DNA of 64,000 bases from a virus. The position numbers were made by a program, and so were the translations under genes. Every line of letters begins with the position of its first letter. Position 1 is the first letter of the stretch. This document shows, piece after piece, positions 20,001-28,223 of the stretch. The stretch lies in IMG/VR virus record IMGVR_UViG_3300030103_003629, positions 8,707 through 72,706 of that record; one strand, given 5' to 3'. Under the pieces are notes generated by a model. The model was not told the origin of the DNA. It did no database searches and saw only the letters and a list, made by a program, of their open reading frames with translations.

Positions 20001-20629
20001 ATTTGTTGACCATTCTTAGTGGTAATTATAAATCTACCATCTTTACTAAACTTTACTGTCTGCGCTTCTATACCTGCAGCCTTAGCAATCTTTCTTGCTT
20101 CTGCACTTGCATTAACATATGATGTATAATCAGGAGATCTAAACGTCATTGCTTGTTCAGCTGATGCATTTTTAAATTCATCTCTTAAGTATTCCATCTC
20201 TCTTATACCTGTATTCCACCAAAGTTTTCTTTCTTCTTCACTACCAGAATTCTTTAAATTTTTAGCGGCATTATATTGGTTATTCCAATTTTTAGTATAA
20301 GCCATATCTTTCATCAAAGACTTATCCTGATAGAAAGGAGTAAATACTTGTACTGCTTGATCAACATTTTGTTGTAAACTAAGATCTAGCCCAGCAACTC
20401 TTTGCAGATTAAAACCAATATTTTTAACTAGCTCTTCTTTCTTTTTGATGTTATCATCTCTTGTTAAATCAGCATAAAAATATTGACCATAGACTTTATT
20501 TAACTGCTTCCAGTTACTATCATACTGATTCTGTTTTGTTTTTAAAACAGTATCATAGAAATTTAAGTCCGGAGTAAACGGTTGATACTGCGGAATAAAG
20601 TCTGTCACACCTTGTAAATACGTTGCCAT
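17048..20629 (-). CDS. Large virion/cargo protein (1,193 aa), conserved in crAss-like phages
   Basis: The N-terminus (FIPQYQPFTPDLNFYDTVL, then KQNQYDSNWKQLNKVYG and TRDDNIKKKEELVKN) matches what I remember of a conserved crAss-like cargo/tail protein found just before the virion polymerase. Long helical, Gln/Lys/Glu-rich stretches fill residues 250-480 and suggest coiled coil. I saw no catalytic motif, signal peptide, membrane segment or cysteine. It is followed one base later by the 1,611-aa gene and preceded by a 63-base AT-rich gap with an 18-base-period repeat. It is probably packaged and ejected with the polymerase. The family resemblance is from memory; the cargo role is inferred from position. 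Confidence 0.72.
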   Translation of the reverse strand: MATYLQGVTDFIPQYQPFTPDLNFYDTVLKTKQNQYDSNWKQLNKVYGQYFYADLTRDDNIKKKEELVKNIGFNLQRVAGLDLSLQQNVDQAVQVFTPFYQDKSLMKDMAYTKNWNNQYNAAKNLKNSGSEEERKLWWNTGIREMEYLRDEFKNASAEQAMTFRSPDYTSYVNASAEARKIAKAAGIEAQTVKFSKDGRFIITTKNGQQIKEPLQKLFENELGKDPRIQAVYKTQSYVNRKDYAFGNAAQFGGDKNAAEMKYLENNYKILQNQNKKYYLGLKDRDQKYNDKIAALEEKMKSKKGSPQELMMLDDLKMNRDINSQSLQRIEKEYEQFKNGSSTATTSSGFENPYGDVDALRRKVDGGVAQMLMRKDLDEAAQIQSMRGYSQTIKTNPYALQAEKFRNALALQSRKFSNQRAMYKQKRKDQDIRDQIKYNKEARKEAIANKKLENKALLDSGLYENDIVEKKFRVVNGVKVFEDDPRLVTMAQQATEEKRKTDPNAIVTPQDVYNDLPAATEQIEMVVNKDEFGMPALREKEETKGASSEITSMDGTTDDNIDAVEVEQATKAVRAQQARDINSVIQSKKQTTMDFLNFIKTESPQDYKDLTAGLNFDTSFKELEQGKKLETNTTDILDLYKRIDNYAKENKDVKNNIGGYINNADLSNMINLKERADISANLDNLQAIADWKTSTSGTKVDFMKEMQAKGIPLTHLSMQALAMGKNGEALFNKTLAPPDFAKLENLGKPQGKAPFQGAFEGFVDFINRGAEAVYGEPLLSSRDGISGKIGDMVNIPKEDAFSYVAREWKAFNEKRSKGVPPIIMENLGVTSKGTGVHSDFTKAIDVGTGLGYGAEVTRQVQKDISQSVAPLSYSYLGLGNPDEFDSDMAEKQEAFNKIAPGVLNAYLAQQRTDNLSHMIKYSGVSHGTIGKEATILMLDPKWIDDNTGKTEDETKLFTPEVAAGLKTNGFSITGAKGTFDHALAVGTREDAVDIAIRNAGPEGKTFELAGDASYNVKYDKLTKSYTTELSYLSLHEEGYSVISKPGTYDAGDWDQAYNEMDQYMKKQEEENTEAFNYLFPNKDKATWNDQQIKTWEDMRETIITNRYSNQGPVRWADRIDVVSGKADPKDRLTDRESLLIGEELRSKGIGGTERNPSEQALYNLKTGPYSRMTPDVESLSLAEGLYAGELSKYL

Positions 20630-20666
20630 AGTTAATCTTTTCTTATGTTATAAATATATTAAAATT

Positions 20667-20698
20667 TTATAAGTTTAATAAACATTATAAGTTTAATA
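20667..20698. repeat. Two direct copies of a 14-base AT-rich element, period 18
   Basis: The element ttataagtttaata occurs at 20667-20680 and again, identical, at 20685-20698. The second copy overlaps the stop codon of the 1,006-aa gene. The pair sits in the short gap before the 1,193-aa gene and could be a regulator or polymerase binding site, or a small slippage duplication. I see no terminator hairpin here. Confidence 0.6.
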
Positions 20699-23600
20699 GT
20701 ACCATCCTCCTCTTTGCATTTGAGCATTAGGTGGCATCATTTGACCTCCTTGTTCTGCTACTGGCTGAGGTGGAGGTGGTATTAAATCTTCTTCTCTAAT
20801 TCCGTTTGCCTGCATATAAGGTCTTGCTACCATAGGTATACCTTGAGGAAAACCTTTTGATGATTCTTGAGCTAAAGCTAAAGCGCCTAGTTTTAGGTTA
20901 TAATTTTCAATCATTATTTCAGCAGTTCTTCTAGTAATCTTATCTGAATTAGGGTCTTCTAACATTGATCTATACTTATTAATATCATATGGTTTAGCAA
21001 GTTCAGCAGGAGTATAAGCAGGTTTTTTACGGCTACCTTTTTTCTTTTTACCTGATTTACCAAACATTTCTAATACATTAGGATCAGATATTTTCATACC
21101 TCCTGTTTTATAGTCACTGTATATAAAACTATCATCTGGAAGATTTAACGGTACTCCGCCTTGAGCATGTCTAGGGCCTACTATAGTATTATGTTCAGGA
21201 AACCCATCACCATTAATATCTCCAAATACTGTTTCTCCACCTTCTGCTTCTAAGTTAGCTTGATCTCTTGGAATAGCACCTATAGTTCTAGTAGTCTGAC
21301 TAGAAGAAGGAATGCCTCCAACTTCATAAGCATCTGAATATCCAGGAGGTAATATTTGATTTATATTACTTGTACCAAAAGGCATCTTATGTGCTCCACC
21401 ATGTTCATATATTGGACCACCTTGTTGTATGAAAGAAGTATCTTTATAGTTTACTCTTGGAAGACCAAAGCCTCCTTCTGGATTATATTTATACTGAGTC
21501 TTAGTAGTACCATCTGCAAAATTTTTCTTAACAGGATGTTTATAATCAATATAACCTGACTTAAACATTTTTTCATTCATGTTTTGTGTCTGGATTGATC
21601 CATCCGGGTATATCAATTCTATATCTTTATATTGATCTACTCCATAAGGATTAGGATTAGGATTTTCACCACCTTCTGCAAAAATTATTGGACCACCTTG
21701 TTGACCATAAAATTGAGATATAATATTAGGGTTAACACCAGCTTGTGTATCACCATAAGTATTTCTCATTTTACCTGCTAATAGTTGTCTAGCAGTCTTA
21801 GCTGCTTCATCGGCTGACATTCCAGGAAGTTTAACTTTATTATATATTTCTGCAAAGTCAGCTTCATAAGTTGGATCAGGTTTTTTAGGTGAAGGAGTAA
21901 ACTCAAATTTACCACCTACACTTGGATCAAAACTATAATCCTGATACATTTGATTTAATGCATCTGCCTTATATCTATTAGTTAAAGCATTAGCATATTG
22001 ATCTGTAAGAGCATTTTCTATTGCTCTCTTACTGTTATCAAACTGTTGATTAGCTATAGTAGTTGCATCATATAAACCTTGTTTAATCTTTTGATTAGCA
22101 AGAGCTTCTTTATTTCTTATATCAACATTTGCGGCAGCTTCTTGATTTTGGAAACCAACATTCTGTCTATTATACTGATCAAGTATATTTGATGCATTAC
22201 CTGCTGCCTTACCTTGAATACCAGATAATCTAGCTGTTCCTTGTGGTCCTGCAAATGAAGATGCTGCTTGAGCTGCCATATTAGCTTGTTCTGCATTAGC
22301 TGCTAAAGCTGCTGTAGGATCTACTCTTGCCGTGCTAACTTCTTCAAAGTCAACAGGTGCTGCCCATGGTAAATATTTTTTAAGATTAAATTTATCTTTT
22401 AATAAATTAGTTTGTTTAAGTGTATCTTGTAAATAGAATGGAGCAGGAGCTTCAGGTTGTGGAGGTTGTTCTCCTTGACAAACACATTCTTCTTCACCAG
22501 TCTGAGGATTTTTTTGTTTAACCGCAGCTGAACCATCAGCACAAGGTTGGCATTCTTTTACTTCCTCTTTAGCTTCTGCACAAGGTAAACAGTTATTATC
22601 TTTATCTCTTTGAGGTTTTGTTCCATCAGGACATTCAGGACAATCTGAATAAGTAGGTTTAAGATCTAACATTAGATTAGCTTGTCTTATACCAAACTTA
22701 TTTTCTACTTTACTTGTTATACCCTCTCCTGATTCTCTTTTACCTCTAAGATCTGCAAAAGGCAAACCTGTTAATTCTTCTACTCTTGTTTCAAGAGCTT
22801 TAAGTCTATTATAATATTCAGGAGAAACTTTTTTAACTTCTTCTACAGGAATCTGTCCTTTGTATCCTGGATTTTTTTCAGGATCCATCCAACCTCTATC
22901 TCTAAAACTTTTTGCTTCTTTTTCTCCTTTTCTTTTAAACTTATAATCACGCATGAAATTCTGAAGTTCTTCATACTCTTTTTTAAGTTTTATTAACTCA
23001 TCATATTCAGACCTTCTCATTTTTTTAGTGACAGGTTTAGCACCATAATCACCAAAGTATGTTTTTTGATCTTTTGTATCTGCAGCATCTGGATTAACAT
23101 ATCCAGTATATCCTGCAGTTACTTCAATTATTTCATCAGGATTATATGTACTTGTAGATTTAACTTCTCCCTTATCTTGATATTTAGGAACAGTTCCACC
23201 TTTTTGAATAAGTGTGAGATCTTTTGCGCCCATTTGATCTTCCGCTTGTAAACCAGAGTTAGGATTAAAACCTTCATTAAAAGTTTCAGTTGCACTAGCA
23301 TAAAGTTCTTCTGGAGCAGTCATATTTTCCATAAGTTCTTTTTCTTGCTTTCCACTTTTTATTCTATCAAAGAAACCTGCTATCCCTCTACCTATTGTAT
23401 TTGTTTGATTTAAGAAAGATTCTGCATCAAAATTATACATGTCCTTTCTCTTAAACTCCTGAGTAATAGTTCCTTCTTCTCTATCAGTAATACCTGGTAT
23501 TTTTATATCTTGGAGCTTTTTGGGTTCCAAACGTAAAATAGTTTTATCTATTGGAGAATCAACTCCACCAGATACTCCACCATCATCAAATATAAATTTT

Positions 23601-23713
23601 TGTAATCCTGCATAGTTTACCTTATTAGGTAATGAATAGTCAGTAGAAGGATATTTTTTTATCCTTACTTTACGTTTGTTACTTGGTAATCTTTTTATTC
23701 TAACTCTAGGCAT
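20693..23713 (-). CDS. Virion-associated protein (1,006 aa) with cysteine-rich insert and repeated GG motifs
   Basis: The N-terminus is very basic (MPRVRIKRLPSNKRKVRIKK), resembling the start of the neighbouring 1,478-aa protein (MAKRKVRIYK), which hints at a shared targeting or DNA-binding tag. Residues about 356-415 hold a cysteine-rich insert of CxxC pairs (CPEC, LPCAEA, CQPCADG, CVCQG) that could bind zinc or be disulfide-bonded. The mid region (about 470-600) is Ala/Gln-rich and helical. The C-terminal third carries many short motifs ending in Gly-Gly (GQQGG, FAEGG, IQQGG, YEHGG, EAEGG, HAQGG, AEQGG, MQRGG), plus INGDGFPEHN and LNLPDDSFIYSD. It ends in a proline-rich tail, RGGWYY. Gene order suggests a tail or cargo protein; no enzyme activity is evident. 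Confidence 0.65.
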   Translation of the reverse strand: MPRVRIKRLPSNKRKVRIKKYPSTDYSLPNKVNYAGLQKFIFDDGGVSGGVDSPIDKTILRLEPKKLQDIKIPGITDREEGTITQEFKRKDMYNFDAESFLNQTNTIGRGIAGFFDRIKSGKQEKELMENMTAPEELYASATETFNEGFNPNSGLQAEDQMGAKDLTLIQKGGTVPKYQDKGEVKSTSTYNPDEIIEVTAGYTGYVNPDAADTKDQKTYFGDYGAKPVTKKMRRSEYDELIKLKKEYEELQNFMRDYKFKRKGEKEAKSFRDRGWMDPEKNPGYKGQIPVEEVKKVSPEYYNRLKALETRVEELTGLPFADLRGKRESGEGITSKVENKFGIRQANLMLDLKPTYSDCPECPDGTKPQRDKDNNCLPCAEAKEEVKECQPCADGSAAVKQKNPQTGEEECVCQGEQPPQPEAPAPFYLQDTLKQTNLLKDKFNLKKYLPWAAPVDFEEVSTARVDPTAALAANAEQANMAAQAASSFAGPQGTARLSGIQGKAAGNASNILDQYNRQNVGFQNQEAAANVDIRNKEALANQKIKQGLYDATTIANQQFDNSKRAIENALTDQYANALTNRYKADALNQMYQDYSFDPSVGGKFEFTPSPKKPDPTYEADFAEIYNKVKLPGMSADEAAKTARQLLAGKMRNTYGDTQAGVNPNIISQFYGQQGGPIIFAEGGENPNPNPYGVDQYKDIELIYPDGSIQTQNMNEKMFKSGYIDYKHPVKKNFADGTTKTQYKYNPEGGFGLPRVNYKDTSFIQQGGPIYEHGGAHKMPFGTSNINQILPPGYSDAYEVGGIPSSSQTTRTIGAIPRDQANLEAEGGETVFGDINGDGFPEHNTIVGPRHAQGGVPLNLPDDSFIYSDYKTGGMKISDPNVLEMFGKSGKKKKGSRKKPAYTPAELAKPYDINKYRSMLEDPNSDKITRRTAEIMIENYNLKLGALALAQESSKGFPQGIPMVARPYMQANGIREEDLIPPPPQPVAEQGGQMMPPNAQMQRGGWYY

Positions 23714-23723
23714 AATTATAATT

Positions 23724-26700
23724 TTATATATATTCTACTACTCCTCCACCCATTACAAACATTCTTATTTCTTCTTCGGTCATTTCAACTTCATCATCAA
23801 TCATTGGACCTCCATAAGCCATTGATCCAGGATTACCCATAGCTTGAATAAAAGGATTTCCTTCTCCCTCATATATTCCTGTATTATCATCCGTACCCAT
23901 TGGTCCAACTCTTTGATTTTGAAGCATATTAGTATTAAAAGGTACTTCAGGATTTCTGTTTTGTAATGTAGGTATACCTGTTCCCATTGGATTAAATGTT
24001 GTAGCATCACTACCATCCATAAGAACTCTTTCACCACGGCTTTGTCCCTTTACATTTACAGGAGTTGTAATTCTACTAGGAGGAAAAGCATTATATGATT
24101 TACCTGTAGCTGCTGATCCAAAATTTCCTGTTTTACCAAACTTCATTCTTTGATCAATGTCTGCCATAGCAGCATTTCTATCAGCTTCTTTCTCTTTTTC
24201 AAAATCAGCGTTAAGCTCTTCAAGTTCCATTGGTTCATTGTCACGATCCAGTTCTGCTATCTCTCTATCCACTGTAGCTTCATCTTCCTCTTGAAAATTA
24301 TCAATTGCATTTTGATAATCCAGTTCTTCTTGTCTAGCTATTTCAGCTTCTTCTGCTTTTTGTTCTCGATATGAAAGCATACCATCTCCTACACCTTTTT
24401 TCATAGCTCTTCTTCTATTTCTTTCATATTTATTTTCTGCTCTTCTCTCTTTTCTGTTAAGTAAGTTATCAGTTTTTCTTTCAGCTCTAGAACGTGTATC
24501 TTGTTCTTCTGATGATACTCTATTTCCATCATCATCTACACCATACAACTTAGGAGCACCTGTTCCATATGTGAGAGACCATTTTTTTGGTCTACCAAAT
24601 ATTCCAGATTTAGTTACATCAATCTTCTGAAGATTAGCTCCTGGAGGAACCATTCCCATAAACGGAGAACCTGATCTTTTATTATAGATAGGTTGAGCAT
24701 AAGAACCTGCATAACTAAACGCTGGGTTAGCTGACATAAAGTTTCCAAATAGGTTACGCCCTCTTCCCATACTAGGATATCTCATACCTCTCATCATAGA
24801 ATTCTGATAATTCTGCATTAGTTGTTGTTGCATCATTTTCATTTGTTCAGGAGATACTCTTGAATTTGGATTTGGATTAACAAAATTTCTATTGTTAGAA
24901 CTAACACGTTGTTGTTCTTTAGCTCTTTGGTCTTGAACTTCTTGAGTAGGACTCATCATACCTAATGCAGGATCTAATCTAGGATCACCAGCTTGTTGTT
25001 GAGTATAATCTACTATTGGTCTTTTAGCATTAGGACCTACATCTGCACCACTTACAGTATACTGAGTAGCACCAGCTTTTTGATATTCATCTAGTTCACC
25101 ACCATCTTGTTGTTGCATAATTTTTTGTTGAACTGACAAAGGCAATGCTTTAAAACCAGGATTATTATATGAACCTCCTTCTTCATACATATCTTCATCT
25201 CCACCATATACAAATTTAGTTAAGCCTGATTCTTGATCTGTAAATCCACCAAATTGAGCACCAGGTAATTTCCAATCATCACCACTCCAAGTTTTAGTCA
25301 TGTCTTCTTCAGAGAATGCTTCCATATACTCATCACCACCTCTACCAGTTCTTGCAAAGTAAGCTTGTAGAGTTTCTCCTATTACAGGATCATGACCTGC
25401 ATAATCAGAAGCCATCCTTCCTTCTGCTTCTATATCAGGAATACTATTTCTCATTTGAACTTCTTTTTCAGCTTTAGTAGTAGTATTTGCTTTATTGCTT
25501 TGAGTTATAAAAGGAACAGTATATTGATAAGGCATTCCCATATTAGATAACATTCCTTGCATCATCATCATAGGATTACCCATCATTCCCATAAGACCAC
25601 TATATGCAGGATTCATTGTCATACTATATTCTTTTGGACCAAAGATACCGCTTTTTGTTACATTAATTTTTGAAACACCCGGCATGATCATACCACGTCT
25701 CATCATTTGTCTCATAGGTCTTGTAGCTCTTCTTAACATTCTACGTTGTCTACCTCCACCAAATTGTGCACTAGGCATTTCTTCTTGCATGTTTGTCATA
25801 TCAATTATTTCTTCTCCCATAGGAGGATTATACATTTGTTGTTGTTGTGCCATCATAGCATCATATTCAGCTTCTAGTCTTTTCTTTTCTTGATCTTTTG
25901 CTACATTAGTTTGAGCATAGTTTACAAGAATATTCTTTTGAGCTTCTCTAGTTCCTGTTTCATTATTTACATTCCAAGGAGTTGCATTATTTATTTCTTG
26001 TCCACCAGCTTCAAAGTTTTTCATTCCTTGTTTAACATATTGTTTTTTAGAAATGACTCCTCCTCTTTGTGCCATAGTTTTCATAGGTAATGGAGAAGAA
26101 GACGGTGCTTGAGCATTTTCATCTAACCATTGTTCACCTTTATACATATTATCTCTTAACTGTTGTAATGTTCCTCGTCTCTTAAATGTTCTTATAATAC
26201 TTTTTATTTTTGCAGGTGATAGGTTAGGAAATTCCTTTTGCATTTCTCCTTCTAAATCATCTCCTGTATAGGACGGTACATCAGTAGGCATATCTTGTAG
26301 TTTTTGTTGTTCAGGAGTAAAAGGTTCTTTTTGTATTGGTGCTTCTTTTCTTTCAGTAAATGGAGTAAGAAATTGATCAGCTGCATAAAGACCTGCAGCA
26401 CCTAAAGGCCATTTACCTATACGCCATAATTTTGCAGCAGGAGATAAATCTTTAAACTTTTTAATTTTACTAGTATTAACTGGAACAGGTTCTCCTTTCA
26501 TACCCATAAAACCAAACCCTCTACGTTTATTACCTGTAGAAGTACTTGTAGTTTTACCTGTAGTTGTTCCTACCATTTCATCAAGATAACCATAGTCAGA
26601 TAAACCTGATGACTTAGATGGATCTCCACTTGTCATTTCATCAAGATAACTATAATCTTCTATACCATCCTTTGCACCTTTCTTACTTTTCTTACCTTTA

Positions 26701-28160
26701 ACTTTTGGTTTACCCTTTTTTCCCCATCTTCCAAAAGGAAAAAGAACCATAGCATTTTGTGCAGCTCTTTCATAATCAAAGTCTGTATCAAAGTTTTTAA
26801 TCTTATCATAAGCTTGCATACCTAAGTCAGCAGCACCAATTGTTCCAAATGCAATAGCACTTGGAAGTGCACCAGGACCAGTAAACATAGGTCCTGAAGA
26901 AGCTACTGACGCTGCAAGCTTAGTTTGATCTACCCAATTATCAGGGAATAAACCGGATAGTGTAGAACCTACTAGTGGAATATTCCCTACTTGATCTTGC
27001 ATTGCTCCCATAAGACCTCGTTCAAGATCACTTTCTCTATAACTACTATCACCTGTAAACGCACCTCTTAATAAAGCTGAAAAAGGATTAGCTTTCCAAA
27101 TTCTATATGCTGCTTCACCATCATAACTAGCGTTAGGTCCAAAACCTCTTGCTGTTCTAGGATCTATTTCTATTAAATTCTTTGCTCTATAAATTCTATT
27201 CCACTGACCAGTATCAATTCCTTTTAACTTACCTTGAGCATCATGATACTTATCCCATATTCTATATTGTTCTGCTCTTCTATCTAATTCATCTTGAGCT
27301 TGTCTTCTAAATAAATCTCTATTTTTAAAAAAGTTTTGCAATTGATCAAGAGTAAGATTTTTATATTCAGGAACTCTTGAAAATTTTTCATAAAACTCTT
27401 CCTCAGTCATATTAGGATTAGTTTTAAATATACTTGTAGCCAAATCTTTAAGCTGTCGTCCTCTTGCTATTTTTTTAGCTTCTTTGCTAATTTCTGTTGG
27501 AGCACCTTCAAGGCTTCTATTAATTACTGTTTCATCAATATTTTGAGGGTTTTCCCATGTTCCTGTTTTTGGTTCTCCTCCACTTTGAGAATCAGGAATA
27601 TCTTCTTCAACAGTTTCTTCTACTACTTCTTCCTGATTATCATCCATTGCCTCAATCATCTCATCAACTTGATCATCCTCATTAACTCCTTCAGACATTG
27701 AAGAGTCTTGATTCATCTCATCAACTAGTAATTGTTCTTCAGCAGCAGCTGCTTCTTGCTGTTCTTGTTCAAGTCTTTTTCTTTCTGCAAGAGCTTCTTC
27801 TCTTTCTATTTCTGCCTGAGCTAAAGCTTTTTCAGAATCAGCTGAACTTCTTCCTTCAGTTATTCTTTTAATACTTAATTCAATAATAGTCTTAACTAAA
27901 TTAGGATCCATACCCTGTTTAGTTAATGTTTCAAATAACATTTGAGGATCAGCCTGGTCAATATCAAGAGAGTCATATACATAATTATATAACTGTTCTT
28001 GTTCAGCAGGAGACATTCCTTGTTGTTGCCCACCTTGCTGAGGAGCCGCTTGTTGAGGAGCGCCACCCGCTTGTGCAAGAAATAAAAAGTTTTTTAAATT
28101 ACTTCTATATTCTCCTTTGCCATTTGGATCTTTATATATCCTTACTTTTCTCTTTGCCAT
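23724..28160 (-). CDS. Virion-associated protein (1,478 aa), low complexity, with internal repeats
   Basis: The N-terminus is basic (MAKRKVRIYKDPNGKG), followed by Gln/Gly-rich sequence (LAQAGGAPQQ) and a highly acidic coiled-coil stretch (about 100-195). A small-residue segment near 410-450 (SAIAFGTIGAADLG) is followed by a lysine-rich patch (KGKPKVKGKKSKKG). DYSYLDEM and DYGYLDEM form a short duplication about 20 residues apart. A second duplication, KINVTKSGIFG near 829 and KIDVTKSGIFG near 1177, lies in Met-rich sequence. The extreme C-terminus (MTEEEIRMFVMGGGVVEYI) resembles a motif found twice in the next protein upstream. I saw no cysteines. No enzyme family was recognised. It is probably a tail or ejected protein acting with its neighbours. 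Confidence 0.62.
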   Translation of the reverse strand: MAKRKVRIYKDPNGKGEYRSNLKNFLFLAQAGGAPQQAAPQQGGQQQGMSPAEQEQLYNYVYDSLDIDQADPQMLFETLTKQGMDPNLVKTIIELSIKRITEGRSSADSEKALAQAEIEREEALAERKRLEQEQQEAAAAEEQLLVDEMNQDSSMSEGVNEDDQVDEMIEAMDDNQEEVVEETVEEDIPDSQSGGEPKTGTWENPQNIDETVINRSLEGAPTEISKEAKKIARGRQLKDLATSIFKTNPNMTEEEFYEKFSRVPEYKNLTLDQLQNFFKNRDLFRRQAQDELDRRAEQYRIWDKYHDAQGKLKGIDTGQWNRIYRAKNLIEIDPRTARGFGPNASYDGEAAYRIWKANPFSALLRGAFTGDSSYRESDLERGLMGAMQDQVGNIPLVGSTLSGLFPDNWVDQTKLAASVASSGPMFTGPGALPSAIAFGTIGAADLGMQAYDKIKNFDTDFDYERAAQNAMVLFPFGRWGKKGKPKVKGKKSKKGAKDGIEDYSYLDEMTSGDPSKSSGLSDYGYLDEMVGTTTGKTTSTSTGNKRRGFGFMGMKGEPVPVNTSKIKKFKDLSPAAKLWRIGKWPLGAAGLYAADQFLTPFTERKEAPIQKEPFTPEQQKLQDMPTDVPSYTGDDLEGEMQKEFPNLSPAKIKSIIRTFKRRGTLQQLRDNMYKGEQWLDENAQAPSSSPLPMKTMAQRGGVISKKQYVKQGMKNFEAGGQEINNATPWNVNNETGTREAQKNILVNYAQTNVAKDQEKKRLEAEYDAMMAQQQQMYNPPMGEEIIDMTNMQEEMPSAQFGGGRQRRMLRRATRPMRQMMRRGMIMPGVSKINVTKSGIFGPKEYSMTMNPAYSGLMGMMGNPMMMMQGMLSNMGMPYQYTVPFITQSNKANTTTKAEKEVQMRNSIPDIEAEGRMASDYAGHDPVIGETLQAYFARTGRGGDEYMEAFSEEDMTKTWSGDDWKLPGAQFGGFTDQESGLTKFVYGGDEDMYEEGGSYNNPGFKALPLSVQQKIMQQQDGGELDEYQKAGATQYTVSGADVGPNAKRPIVDYTQQQAGDPRLDPALGMMSPTQEVQDQRAKEQQRVSSNNRNFVNPNPNSRVSPEQMKMMQQQLMQNYQNSMMRGMRYPSMGRGRNLFGNFMSANPAFSYAGSYAQPIYNKRSGSPFMGMVPPGANLQKIDVTKSGIFGRPKKWSLTYGTGAPKLYGVDDDGNRVSSEEQDTRSRAERKTDNLLNRKERRAENKYERNRRRAMKKGVGDGMLSYREQKAEEAEIARQEELDYQNAIDNFQEEDEATVDREIAELDRDNEPMELEELNADFEKEKEADRNAAMADIDQRMKFGKTGNFGSAATGKSYNAFPPSRITTPVNVKGQSRGERVLMDGSDATTFNPMGTGIPTLQNRNPEVPFNTNMLQNQRVGPMGTDDNTGIYEGEGNPFIQAMGNPGSMAYGGPMIDDEVEMTEEEIRMFVMGGGVVEYI

Positions 28161-28177
28161 AATTTGGTATATATAAT

Positions 28178-28190
28178 ATTAATATACTAA
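28178..28190 (-). promoter_or_regulatory. Candidate phage promoter element, TTAGTATATTAAT
   Basis: On the minus strand this gap reads TTAGTATATTAAT, ending 17 bases before the ATG of the 1,478-aa gene. The identical 13-mer lies upstream of the IHF-like gene (40322-40334), and TTTGTATATTAAT upstream of the scaffold gene (53098-53110). Recurrence at fixed gene-start positions suggests a promoter or operator. The same gap holds a perfect 12-base palindrome, ATGTTTAAACAT, at 28202-28213. No host-type TAnnTTTG box is visible here. Confidence 0.4.
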
Positions 28191-28223
28191 TTTTTAGTTT
28201 AATGTTTAAACATATAATGTTTA

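Noticed and set aside
23801-24037. Minus-strand 78-residue frame inside the 1,478-aa gene, and similar off-frame pieces at 13800, 28598, 31550, 33574, 45714, 51321 and 53196
   Set aside because: They are shifted-frame shadows within longer, better supported genes.
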